Of a stretch of 64,000 nucleotides of DNA, positions 43,698 to 51,834 are shown in pieces. A program made the position numbers and the translations under genes. The notes beneath the pieces are model-generated. The model saw only the letters and a program-made list of their open reading frames with translations. It was not told the DNA's origin and did no database searches. The stretch spans positions 62,001 to 126,000 of the forward strand of contig NZ_OBQI01000002.1 of the NCBI RefSeq assembly GCF_900221005.1, given 5' to 3'. Every line of letters begins with the position of its first letter. Positions within the stretch are counted from its first letter, which is position 1. The DNA is from Blastococcus aggregatus. Lineage in GTDB: Bacteria; Actinomycetota; Actinomycetes; Mycobacteriales; Geodermatophilaceae.

Positions 43698-45608
43698 TCA
43701 CTGGAGCTGCTGGGCTTCCTGACGCTCGTCGGCGTACATGTCTTCGATGAGATGCTGAAACATCCGCTCGAAGTGCCCCCTGCGGATCTTGCGGGTGGGA
43801 GTGGTGTCGCCCTCCTCCGGATCGAGTTCCTTGGGCAGGATGCGGAACTTCTTCACCTGCTCGACCCGTGCCAGCTGCTCGTTGAGTCGCTGCACCTCGG
43901 AGTCGATGAGGGACACGACCTGCGGCAGTTGGGTGAGGCTGGTGAAGCCGGTGAACTCCAGACTGCGGCTCTCGGCCCACTCCGTCACCGCGTCGAGGTC
44001 GATCTCGATCAGCGCGGTGGGGTATTTGTGCCCGTCGGCGAACAGGACGCATTCGCTGATGTAGGGACTGCCCTTGATGGCGTTCTCCACCAGGCTCGGC
44101 GTGATGTTCTTGCCGCCCGCGGTGATCATGATGTCCTTCTTGCGGTCCCGGAGAACGATGTCACCGCCGACCTCCACTGTTCCGATGTCGCCGCTGCAGA
44201 ACCAGCCGTCGGCGGTGAACGCCTCGGCGGTACGCTCCGGCTCGCCGAGGTAGCCATGGAACACGCCGGCCCCGCGGTACTGGAGCTCGCCGTCGTCGGC
44301 GATCCGCACCTCGAGGTCGGGGACGCGCTGACCCACGGCGCCGGGGACCGGGTAGTGCCCGCGTTGGAAGGCGACGAAGCCGACTTCCGTCATGCCCAGC
44401 CCGTTGATGAGGTTCAGGCCCCAGTACTGCCACATCCGCTGGACCTCTTCGGGGGTGTGTGTCCCGGCGGTGAGCCCGATCTCGGTGTGACCGAGCCCGA
44501 ACTTGCGCAGTAGAGGCACGAAGACACAGATGCGGGCCAGGCGGTAGGCTGCCCGCAGCCCCAAGGACGGGGTCTTACCGTCCCAGCGGGCGGCGCGCTC
44601 CCGTCGGGCGACGGCCATGGCCCGTCGGTACGCCCACCGCTTCACGGGGCTGGAACGGTCGATGTTGGTCACCGCCTGGCTGGCCATCTTCTGCCAGATC
44701 CGGGGCACGGCGTGGAAAAAGTACGGCTGGCTCTGCACCATCGTCGTCGCGAGGTCCTCGACGTCCTCACCGATGTGCACGACCATTGCCGTGAGTATCG
44801 GTGAGTACAAGCAGACGATCCGTTCGAACGCGTGTGCCAGTGACAGGTGGCAAATCACCGGGCGCGGGTCGGGGCCGGTGATCTCCGGGAAGACGCGGCA
44901 CATCTGCAGGGCGCCACCGACCATGAAGTTTCGGTGGGTGATCATCGCCGCCTTGGACTGGCCCGTGGTCCCCGACGTGAAGACGAGCAGCGCGACGTCG
45001 TCGGCGGAAGCGCGGGCGGCGAGCTCGCCCACGTGGGCCCGCTCGGTCGTGGTGTACGGCTCCTCGGGGGTGAGCAGCTGGGCCGCGGGCAAGATGCGCG
45101 GATCGTTGTAGCCGAACAGCGCCCGGGTGTCGTCGACGACGACGTGCCGCACGGTGGGGCTCTGGTCGCCCAGCGCCTGGAGCTTGTCGACGTACTCCTG
45201 GTTCTCCGCGATCATCGCGACCGCGCCGGCGGTATTCAGCTGGTGGGCGATCTCCTCCGTGGAGCAGGTCGTGTAGATGCCGAAGGAGATTGCGCCGATG
45301 CTGATGATCGCCGCGTCGGCCACCATCCAGAGGTAGCTCGGGTCGCCCATGATCGCTACTGAGTCGCCCGGCCGGATACCGAGCCGGAGCAGCCCGCAGG
45401 CGAAAGTCTCGACATCATGGCTGTACTGCGCCCAGGTGTGCTCGGCGTAGATCCCGAACTGCTGCTCACGGACGACGACGTCGCCCGGCGTGAGGGCCGC
45501 GCGCTCACGGATGGCGCGGCCGATGGGCAGCTCGGCCAGGCGGGACTTCGTTGCGTTGTCGAGGCGCCCCTCGTAGGGGCGCACCGACGAAACAGTGGTC
45601 TGCGTCAC
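43698..45608 (-). CDS. Long-chain-type acyl-CoA ligase (FadD-like)
   Basis: A 636-residue AMP-forming ligase with a GTG start at 45608. 'LLVFTSGTTGQSKAAMITHR' is the P-loop region, 'GMTEVGFVAFQRG' the second ATP motif, 'WFCSGDIG' the ribose-binding Asp, and 'DRKKDIMITAGGKNITPS' the hinge; 'TPTRKIRRGHF' holds the adenylating Lys. It is longer than the two benzoate-type ligases and belongs to the FACL branch that accompanies Liv transporters in many catabolic clusters, so it may activate the imported acid. It leads the transporter operon, 14 bases from operator E. Confidence 0.88.
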   Translation of the reverse strand: MTQTTVSSVRPYEGRLDNATKSRLAELPIGRAIRERAALTPGDVVVREQQFGIYAEHTWAQYSHDVETFACGLLRLGIRPGDSVAIMGDPSYLWMVADAAIISIGAISFGIYTTCSTEEIAHQLNTAGAVAMIAENQEYVDKLQALGDQSPTVRHVVVDDTRALFGYNDPRILPAAQLLTPEEPYTTTERAHVGELAARASADDVALLVFTSGTTGQSKAAMITHRNFMVGGALQMCRVFPEITGPDPRPVICHLSLAHAFERIVCLYSPILTAMVVHIGEDVEDLATTMVQSQPYFFHAVPRIWQKMASQAVTNIDRSSPVKRWAYRRAMAVARRERAARWDGKTPSLGLRAAYRLARICVFVPLLRKFGLGHTEIGLTAGTHTPEEVQRMWQYWGLNLINGLGMTEVGFVAFQRGHYPVPGAVGQRVPDLEVRIADDGELQYRGAGVFHGYLGEPERTAEAFTADGWFCSGDIGTVEVGGDIVLRDRKKDIMITAGGKNITPSLVENAIKGSPYISECVLFADGHKYPTALIEIDLDAVTEWAESRSLEFTGFTSLTQLPQVVSLIDSEVQRLNEQLARVEQVKKFRILPKELDPEEGDTTPTRKIRRGHFERMFQHLIEDMYADERQEAQQLQ

Positions 45609-45622
45609 GCCGCACAGACTGC

Positions 45623-45642
45623 CCGATTGATAGAACGATTGG
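45623..45642. promoter_or_regulatory. Predicted TetR operator, site E
   Basis: CCGATTGATAGAACGATTGG, read on the minus strand as CCAATCGTTCTATCAATCGG, matches site D closely in its first 18 bases. It lies between the divergent ligase (45608) and FNR (45686) starts. Confidence 0.55.
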
Positions 45643-45662
45643 CAAGCATCTTGCCCGCGCGG

Positions 45663-45682
45663 TCGATTTATTGTTCAATCGA
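45663..45682. promoter_or_regulatory. Palindrome next to FNR start, site G
   Basis: TCGATTTATTGTTCAATCGA has TCGATT and AATCGA as inverted arms around eight A/T-rich bases. It ends 3 bases before the GTG of the FNR gene and may be a second, variant operator or overlap a -10 element (TTTATTGT). Confidence 0.45.
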
Positions 45683-45685
45683 ACG

Positions 45686-46735
45686 GTGCAGCCGAACCTC
45701 CTCACCGTCGATATCGCCGTCGTCGGCGCCGGGCCCTCGGGCCTGTACGCGGCCTACTACGCAGGCTTCCGCGGACTCACGGTCGCCGTGCTGGACTCGC
45801 TGCCCGAGCCCGGCGGCCAGATCAGCGCCCTGTACCCGGAGAAACCCATCTACGACGTGGCCGGCCTCCCGGCAGTGCGGGGCCGTGATCTCGTCAGCGG
45901 CCTCGTCGAGCAGGCGGCCCCGTTCGACCCGACCTACGTGCTGGGCGACCAGGTCGTCGGACTCCAGCGGCAACCACACCAGGACCACGGTGACCGGGGG
46001 ATAGTCCTCACGACGGCAGCGGAGAGAACGGTGTCCTGCGGTGCCGTCGTACTGACGGCCGGCATCGGCACGTTCCGTCCCAGACCGCTCCCCGCAGGCG
46101 AGGCCCACCTCGGCCGTGGGCTCATGTACTTTGTGCCAACGCTCGCCGAGCTCAGCGGTCGCGACGTCATGATCGTCGGCGGCGGGGACAGCGCCTTCGA
46201 CTGGGCCCTGGCCCTTGAGCCGCTCGCGCGGTCCGTCACGCTGGTGCACCGCCGGGAGAGCTTCCGGGCGCACCAGCACACCGTCGACCAGGTGATGGCC
46301 AGCTCGGTGCGCGTGCTCACCCGCCGGCAGGTGCACGCAGTCCATGGGAACGAGTGGGTTAAGAGCGTCGACATCCGCCGCGACGAGGACGGAGCGATCG
46401 AGAGCCACGACGTCCAGACTGTCGTCGCCGCGCTGGGCTTCACAGCCGACCTCGGTCCGCTGGCCACCTGGGGGCTTACCCTCGACAACCGGAACATCGT
46501 CGTGGACACGGCCATGTCGACCGGCCTGCCGGGGATCTACGCCGCGGGAGACATCACGGCCTATCCGGGCAAAGTCCGGCTCATCTCGGTCGGCTTCGGC
46601 GAGGCCGCCACGGCCATCAACAACGCGGCCACGTATCTGGACCCCGCGGCGGATCTGTTCCCCGGGCACTCCACGGACGCGACCACCACATCGGACGCGA
46701 CCAGGACATCGCAGCCGAGTCCCGCCCTTGCCTGA
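45686..46735 (+). CDS. Ferredoxin-NADP+ reductase (YumC/TrxB-like)
   Basis: A 349-residue flavoprotein that transfers electrons from NADPH to ferredoxin. 'AVVGAGPSGLYAAYYAG' (11-27) binds FAD, 'GGQISALYPEKPIYDV' is the family signature, 'MIVGGGDSAFDWALAL' binds NADPH and 'GIYAAGDITAYPG' closes the FAD site. The redox CxxC of thioredoxin reductase is absent, which marks the type 2 FNR family. I chose the GTG at 45686; there is no ribosome site before it, so it may be leaderless. It is the likely electron source for the 7Fe ferredoxin and the Paa-like oxygenase. Confidence 0.87.
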   Translation: MQPNLLTVDIAVVGAGPSGLYAAYYAGFRGLTVAVLDSLPEPGGQISALYPEKPIYDVAGLPAVRGRDLVSGLVEQAAPFDPTYVLGDQVVGLQRQPHQDHGDRGIVLTTAAERTVSCGAVVLTAGIGTFRPRPLPAGEAHLGRGLMYFVPTLAELSGRDVMIVGGGDSAFDWALALEPLARSVTLVHRRESFRAHQHTVDQVMASSVRVLTRRQVHAVHGNEWVKSVDIRRDEDGAIESHDVQTVVAALGFTADLGPLATWGLTLDNRNIVVDTAMSTGLPGIYAAGDITAYPGKVRLISVGFGEAATAINNAATYLDPAADLFPGHSTDATTTSDATRTSQPSPALA

Positions 46736-47083
46736 CCGGGAGATAGCGGAACGCCTGGCGTACTTCCGTCCTTCGAGCCAAGCAGGACAAGTCCGGCAAC
46801 GACGTTCGCGAACTGAAGGCTTTCGGCTACACGTTGGAGACTGCCCCCTCCGGTCGACCGCTTCAAGCGCCGCACCGCCGGCGTACACCCGAGGCATCGC
46901 AGAGAGTCCGCGTGCTTGGGGCGAGCTCCCACAGGGGCTAGCAAGTTTCGGTGGCGTGGGCACCCCCAGTCGGGGCGGCCATCCGCTACGCCAGGGGGTC
47001 AGTTTTCAGGCGGCGTCGACGTGGCGGCAGCCCATCCTCAGGTCAGCGACCTCCGCCCAGCAGCAGCTCGGAGAAGGGATCGG
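46736..47083. other. Gene-free junction with IS-end remnant
   Basis: No gene. At 46991-47007 CCAGGGGGTCAGTTTTC occurs; the same 17 bases lie in reverse at 21901-21917. Sequences of the type GGGTCAGTTTTC are common at ends of actinobacterial insertion sequences, so this is probably a scar. The region separates the catabolic cargo from the conjugation operon. Confidence 0.5.
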
Positions 47084-48406
47084 CTAACGGGACGATGGGA
47101 CTTCCCGCGCGACCTGATGCGGGGACCGGATCGTGGTGATGTCGCGGTGGACGGCCTGGGCGTGGTGGAGCAGGCGCTCGGCCGCGCCGGGTGCTCGGGT
47201 CTCCTGGGCGTAGAGGTGGGCCTGGTGTCGGTGGGCGGACGGGCCGGCCGGGGTGGCGCAGTGTAGGGCGTCGGCCAGTCCGGTGGACAGCTCCGCCGCC
47301 CTGCCGACGACCTGCCGAAGGCGGTCGAGATCGTCGCCGCGGGCCTGCACGTGTCGTCCGGCGATCACCGCGGCTACCCGGTGCTCGGGCATGTTGTCCA
47401 TGGGTGGCAGGTCGCGGGCGTTGGCGTACAGCTGTCCGGTGCGGGACCAGCGGTCGACTGCCGCGGTGAGCTGGTCGGCGAGGACCGGCAGCTGGGTGGT
47501 GACCTGCTGCATCCTACCGGCGGCGGCCGCCAGATGGTCGCGGTCGCGCAGCGCCGCGGTGTCGGTGTCGACCGGGACCTGGGCGCGCACGTGCGCCACG
47601 AGCGTCCGCGCCCACGGGACGACGCCGTGCGGGTCGGTGGGCCGAGTTGGGCGGCCGTCGTCGAAGACGGTGCTGGCGCGGCCGGCCAGCTGCCAGGCGA
47701 GTCCGGTGACCAGCAGCGGTCCGGCGTCGTTGCCGGTGGCAGCTGCGGTGATGGTGCCGGCGCTGCGGCTGGTGATCTCGGCGGCGGCGACGACGGCGCG
47801 GAAGTCGCGCAGGGTGAACTCGCCGTTGTCCTGTGCCCGGTCGATGGCCGCGCCCAGCGCCGCGGAAGCATCGAGAATGGTCAGCTGCGCGGCTGCCCGC
47901 GGGTCACCGGCGGCGGGTACCAGGCGGTCGAGGATCACCGCACCGCTCGCTGTCGGAGGGTCGGTCTGCGCGATCCGTTCCACGGCGACGGCCAGCTCAC
48001 CGACCGTGGCCAGCTCCGGGGCCGCGGCTTGGGGGAGCAGGCGGCGGCCGAGCCGCGCGCAGTGGTCGGCCACCTCGGCCACTTCCACGGTGACCGCCCA
48101 CCGGTGCGAGCGGCCCATGAGTGCGTGGTCGCGGCCGGTGAGGTCGGCGGCTGTGCCGGCGAGGTCGGTGAGCGGTCCGCCGGTGTGCGGCCACAGCCGC
48201 CCGGCGGTGGTGCAGGCTGCGGCGAGGTCGGCGGCGGTGCGCTGCCGGATGCTGTCGGTGGGGGTGAGCCCGTCGTGGGCCAGGCCGGTGAGCGCCCGCC
48301 CGAGGTGAGCCACGGCGCCGGTGACGTCCTCGATCGTCGCGGCGGGCTGCGGTGCGGTGGCCCGCGCGGTGAGGCCGTCGAGGAGCTGCTGCAGGGTGGT
48401 GGCCAC
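47084..48406 (-). CDS. Conjugation-operon protein, unknown
   Basis: A 440-residue, Ala-rich, mostly helical, soluble protein with a GTG start. No membrane segment, nucleotide motif or catalytic signature is seen. 'DMPEHRVAAVIAGRHVQARG'-like text near the end and scattered Arg/His residues suggest a scaffold or DNA-associated role. It is the last gene of the T4SS operon, 3 bases after the 98-residue gene, so it belongs to the transfer system by position only. Confidence 0.65.
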   Translation of the reverse strand: MATTLQQLLDGLTARATAPQPAATIEDVTGAVAHLGRALTGLAHDGLTPTDSIRQRTAADLAAACTTAGRLWPHTGGPLTDLAGTAADLTGRDHALMGRSHRWAVTVEVAEVADHCARLGRRLLPQAAAPELATVGELAVAVERIAQTDPPTASGAVILDRLVPAAGDPRAAAQLTILDASAALGAAIDRAQDNGEFTLRDFRAVVAAAEITSRSAGTITAAATGNDAGPLLVTGLAWQLAGRASTVFDDGRPTRPTDPHGVVPWARTLVAHVRAQVPVDTDTAALRDRDHLAAAAGRMQQVTTQLPVLADQLTAAVDRWSRTGQLYANARDLPPMDNMPEHRVAAVIAGRHVQARGDDLDRLRQVVGRAAELSTGLADALHCATPAGPSAHRHQAHLYAQETRAPGAAERLLHHAQAVHRDITTIRSPHQVAREVPSSR

Positions 48407-48409
48407 TTC

Positions 48410-48706
48410 TCAGCCCAGTCGGCGTAGGGCGTGCCGGGCGGCGCGGGCGGCGTCAAGCACCGGGGGGTTGGCGAAGGCGGCCAGGTCGATGAGGCCGAGT
48501 GCTGCCATGGCGGCGCGGACGCTGGCCCGCGGGTCGCCGTCGATCAGCGGTGTCGATTCGGTGCGGGCACCGGCGAGTTCGAGCAGTTCGGCGGCGTAGA
48601 GGCAGTCCAGGGCGATGTCGGCGGGGACCTGTTCCCTGTCGGCGCCGACGGCGTCCAGGAGGGAGGCGGCGTAGCTGAGCGGGTCGCTGGCCGCGTCGGT
48701 GGTCAT
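48410..48706 (-). CDS. Small conjugation-operon protein, unknown
   Basis: A 98-residue acidic helical protein ('DIALDCLYAAELLELAGA'). Its ATG overlaps the stop of the gene upstream (ATGA). No family recognised; position in the transfer operon is the only hint. Confidence 0.6.
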   Translation of the reverse strand: MTTDAASDPLSYAASLLDAVGADREQVPADIALDCLYAAELLELAGARTESTPLIDGDPRASVRAAMAALGLIDLAAFANPPVLDAARAARHALRRLG

Positions 48707-49296
48707 GACGGTCTCCTGTCCTCAAGGTTGGCTGTGTCGAGGCTCGGTCGGTGCGGCGGGCCGGGCGGGCCGCCGCGGGGCTTCTGTGGACGGCCGGGGC
48801 CGTTGTGGACGTCCGGGGCCGGCTCGGGGGTCGCCGTGGGATCACCGGTGGGGCCGAGTACGGGCGGGGCGTGAGGGCAGTCGTCGAGCAGTCGCCAGTG
48901 CAGCTCCCGGGCCGGGTGACGGGCGGGCAGCGGCGCGGCGGTGGCCAGCGCGGGGAGCCGGGCGGCGACGTCGTAGCCGGCGGCCGCGGCCCGGCTCAGC
49001 GCGGCGGCCAGCGGGAGCCAGTCCGGGCCGTCCGTCAGGCGAGCGTCGATCCGGGCGGCGAGTCCCATCCAGGCCGACTCGGCTGCCGTGTCCTCAGCGT
49101 CGTCGGGTTCGCTCTCCAGGCCGGCTGCGATCTGCAGGATCCGGGCGGCGATCGCCCGCCGGCGCTCGGCGGTGGGGGCGTCGCACCAGGCGGCGAGCAG
49201 CTGCGGGGTGCGCCGGGTCATCCAGGCGCGGCTGATCCGCACCCCGTCCAGCAGGGACATCCAGTCCCCGTGGTCGTGCGCGGCCGGGCCGTTCAT
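48703..49296 (-). CDS. Conjugation-operon protein, unknown
   Basis: A 197-residue soluble protein with helical segments ('WMTRRTPQLLAAWCDAPTAE') and a Pro-rich basic tail of about 60 residues after a 'LHWRLLDDCPHAPP' segment. It overlaps both neighbours by 4 bases. Accessory transfer protein by position; function unknown. Confidence 0.6.
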   Translation of the reverse strand: MNGPAAHDHGDWMSLLDGVRISRAWMTRRTPQLLAAWCDAPTAERRRAIAARILQIAAGLESEPDDAEDTAAESAWMGLAARIDARLTDGPDWLPLAAALSRAAAAGYDVAARLPALATAAPLPARHPARELHWRLLDDCPHAPPVLGPTGDPTATPEPAPDVHNGPGRPQKPRGGPPGPPHRPSLDTANLEDRRPS

Positions 49297-49865
49297 GGCC
49301 TGCCCGCCCCGCTGCCGGTCAGCCCTGGGTCGGTCCCGGCGGGCAGGGGGCGGTCGAGGTCACGGTCGAACAGTGCCCGGCGTGCTGCGGTGGCCTTCGC
49401 GCTGGCGTAGTCGGCGGCCCGGGAGCGGGCGGGCCAATCGGTGTGCCGGCCGGGCGGGCAGCCCGTACCGAGTCGTTCGGTCATCCGGGCGTGAAAGGTC
49501 GGTAGCGCGTACCGGTGCCACTCCTCCAGCCCGTGCGGGGCCAGGGCGGCTGCGGCGGTGACGCGCAGACAGGCGAGCACGGCGAGCTCCTGAACGAGGT
49601 GCGGGTGGGCCGGCCAGCAGGACGGGATGGCGGAGCTGGTCTGCCAGGCGTAGGTGTCGTTGAGCCAGGCCGCGACCCCGTCCAGCCACGGCCACAGCTG
49701 CTGCCGTACGACTGCCGAGCAGGTGGCCGGGTCCCAGGGCCGGTCCAGCAGCGGCAGGCCGGCGGGCGGCAGGCGGGCGTCCTCGGCCGCCCGGAGCTGG
49801 TCCAGCGCGCGGCGCACCTCCTGGGGCGGCTTGGGAAACGGGACGGCGAGCTGGGAGCCGGTCAT
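49293..49865 (-). CDS. Conjugation-operon protein, unknown
   Basis: A 190-residue protein with many Trp residues ('DRPWDPATCSAVVRQQLWPW', 'YAWQTSSAIPSCWPAHPHLV'), a composition that recurs in actinobacterial transfer operons beside TraG. No membrane segment or catalytic motif is seen. Its start overlaps the coupling-protein stop (TGATG), so translation is probably coupled. Confidence 0.62.
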   Translation of the reverse strand: MTGSQLAVPFPKPPQEVRRALDQLRAAEDARLPPAGLPLLDRPWDPATCSAVVRQQLWPWLDGVAAWLNDTYAWQTSSAIPSCWPAHPHLVQELAVLACLRVTAAAALAPHGLEEWHRYALPTFHARMTERLGTGCPPGRHTDWPARSRAADYASAKATAARRALFDRDLDRPLPAGTDPGLTGSGAGRP

Positions 49866-51772
49866 CAGATGTCGTGCCCGGTCGGGGCCAGGCCGGCGTT
49901 GGCGGCCGCCTCGTGGGCGAGGACGGCGCGCTCAGCGGGCGGAACGGCCTGCGTGCGGGCAGCGGCGACGCGGTCGCGGGCGGCGGACTGGGCCGCCAGC
50001 AGCCGGGCGCCGCGGCGGCCGGTGAGGCAGCGGGTGAGCCGGACGATCAGCGGCGGAGCGTTCTCGGCGACGACCAGCGCGCGGCCGGGCGGCAGCTGGC
50101 GGATCTCCTCCGGTCGCAGCACCGGCACGGTCTCCCCGGAAGTGGATCGGCCCCACCCGGTTCCGCGGTAGGTGTAGGAGGTGCGCCGCACCCGGGTGGT
50201 GCCGAGCAGCTCGGAGAGCTCCCGGTAGAAGCCGCCGTCCTTGCCGCCGCCGAAGGCGACGATCACGTTGGTGAGCCCGAACAGGGCGCGGGCCTCGTCC
50301 TCGCCGTAGACGAGCACCAGCTGCCGCCAGGTCTGGGCGGCGTAGAGGAAGCTGACCCCCAGCGCCCGGTCGTTGGCCATCCGGGTGCGCAGGGTCGGCA
50401 GCGGCGCGGTGGAGGGCAGCTCGTCCAGGCAGGCCAGCAGCGGCGGGCACAGCCGGCCGGTGGGCGCGGCGGCGGCCAGCTGCAGAGCGGTGTCCAGGAC
50501 GTGCTCGGCCAGCGCGGTCATCAGCGGCGACGCCGAGGCGTAGGGGTCCTCCCGGCCGAGCAGGTAGATCGTGCCGCCGGCGGACAGCAGCGCCGGGATG
50601 TCGGTGGCCGACCGACCCGGTGCGGGCACGCAGCGGGCGCGGATGTCGGCCTGGAAGAACAACGCCAGGGCCTGCTGCACCGTGGTGGCGGTGTTGCCGG
50701 CGGTGCGCGGGTCACCCTGCAGGGCGCCGTGCAGCAGCCCGTCCCAGAACGGTGCGGCGTGCGGATGGGCGCGCAGGATGTCGGCCGGCTGGCCGGCGGC
50801 CTGGGGGTGGGCGGCCCACTCCAGGACGTGGGCGATCGTGCGCCCGGTGAGCGCGGCGGCGTGCAGATAGGCCTGCAGCACCTTGGCAGCCTCGAACGCG
50901 TAGAACCGCGCCGCGCTGTCGCTGGCACCGCCGGTAACCGCGCCGGTCACGGTGCCCGCGGTGAAGGCCTTGGCGCGGCGTTCGGCGACCATCGGGTCCA
51001 CGCAGCCGGCGACCGGGTCCCACACCAGCTCCGGCAGGCCGGGCACCGCGCCGAAGGGGTCAAGCACGGCGACCGGGCGGTCGCCGTCGGCGCGGGCGTC
51101 AAGGGTGAGCAGCAGGTCCTCGGCCTTGGTCAGGGTGACCAGCGCCGGGCCCGGGGCGTCGAGCAGCGCGGGGGCGAGCAGGTCGAGGGTCTTGCCGGAG
51201 CCCTGGGGGCCGTAGACGCCGGTGGTCCGGTCGAAGGGCACCCACAGCTCGCCGGCAGCCGGGACGGCGGCGTGGCCCAGCCGCCACCCGACCTCGCGCT
51301 CGATCGGCGGGCGGACTCCACGTCGGGGACCGCCAGGCAGGTCCGGGCGGACGACAGCAGCAACCCGGCGCAGCCGGGCGCGGCCGAGGACCTCGGCGAC
51401 CTGCCCGCGGGTGGCCATGCCCGCTCCCCCGCCAAGCCAGCGGTGTGCGGCCCACGCCGCTCCCCCACTGCCGGTGAGGAACAGCACGAAGACGGTGGCG
51501 ACGGCGGCGTACACGGCGCCGGTTGCGGGCAGGGCGGCGGCCTGGGTGGGGTCGAGGCCGGCGGCCGGGTCGCCGGTGAGCAGCCCGCCCACAGATGTCA
51601 CCAGGGCGGGCGATCCGGTCGGCCACACCCAGCCGCCGCCGGTCACCAGCGCCGCGGCGGCCCGGGCGGCGGGCAGCAGCAGCGCGCCCGCGGTCAGCCA
51701 CACCACGACGGCGGCGGCCGGGATCTCCCAGCTGGCCGGGCCGACGTCGGGCCGCGGCCGACCGGCGCTCAC
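49865..51772 (-). CDS. Type IV coupling protein (TraG/VirD4-like)
   Basis: A 635-residue membrane ATPase that brings relaxase-bound DNA to the secretion channel. Two N-terminal membrane segments (about 18-45 and 85-101) precede a soluble region. Walker A 'GPQGSGKT' is at 188-195, 'ALVTLTKAEDLLLTL' follows, and 'LLACLDELPSTAPLPTLRTR' is Walker B with the TraG-type motif; 'GLTNVIVAFGGGKDGGFYRE' is also conserved. The GTG start overlaps the stop of a 21-codon frame. Its natural partner is the MobF relaxase at 3742. Confidence 0.9.
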   Translation of the reverse strand: MSAGRPRPDVGPASWEIPAAAVVVWLTAGALLLPAARAAAALVTGGGWVWPTGSPALVTSVGGLLTGDPAAGLDPTQAAALPATGAVYAAVATVFVLFLTGSGGAAWAAHRWLGGGAGMATRGQVAEVLGRARLRRVAAVVRPDLPGGPRRGVRPPIEREVGWRLGHAAVPAAGELWVPFDRTTGVYGPQGSGKTLDLLAPALLDAPGPALVTLTKAEDLLLTLDARADGDRPVAVLDPFGAVPGLPELVWDPVAGCVDPMVAERRAKAFTAGTVTGAVTGGASDSAARFYAFEAAKVLQAYLHAAALTGRTIAHVLEWAAHPQAAGQPADILRAHPHAAPFWDGLLHGALQGDPRTAGNTATTVQQALALFFQADIRARCVPAPGRSATDIPALLSAGGTIYLLGREDPYASASPLMTALAEHVLDTALQLAAAAPTGRLCPPLLACLDELPSTAPLPTLRTRMANDRALGVSFLYAAQTWRQLVLVYGEDEARALFGLTNVIVAFGGGKDGGFYRELSELLGTTRVRRTSYTYRGTGWGRSTSGETVPVLRPEEIRQLPPGRALVVAENAPPLIVRLTRCLTGRRGARLLAAQSAARDRVAAARTQAVPPAERAVLAHEAAANAGLAPTGHDI

Positions 51773-51834
51773 CGCCGGCCTCCCGGACGTGCAGCGTTCA
51801 TGGCTTCCCCTCGGGTGGAGTTATGAAGGTTCAT
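51769..51834 (-). CDS. 21-residue coupling micro-ORF
   Basis: An ATG at 51834 overlaps the M23-peptidase stop (ATGA), and the TGA at 51771-51769 overlaps the GTG of the coupling protein (GTGA). The encoded peptide begins MNLHNSTRGE and is basic. It may only carry ribosomes across the 58-base gap; an independent function is uncertain. The string GGGGAAG inside it could be a ribosome site. Confidence 0.45.
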   Translation of the reverse strand: MNLHNSTRGEAMNAARPGGRR

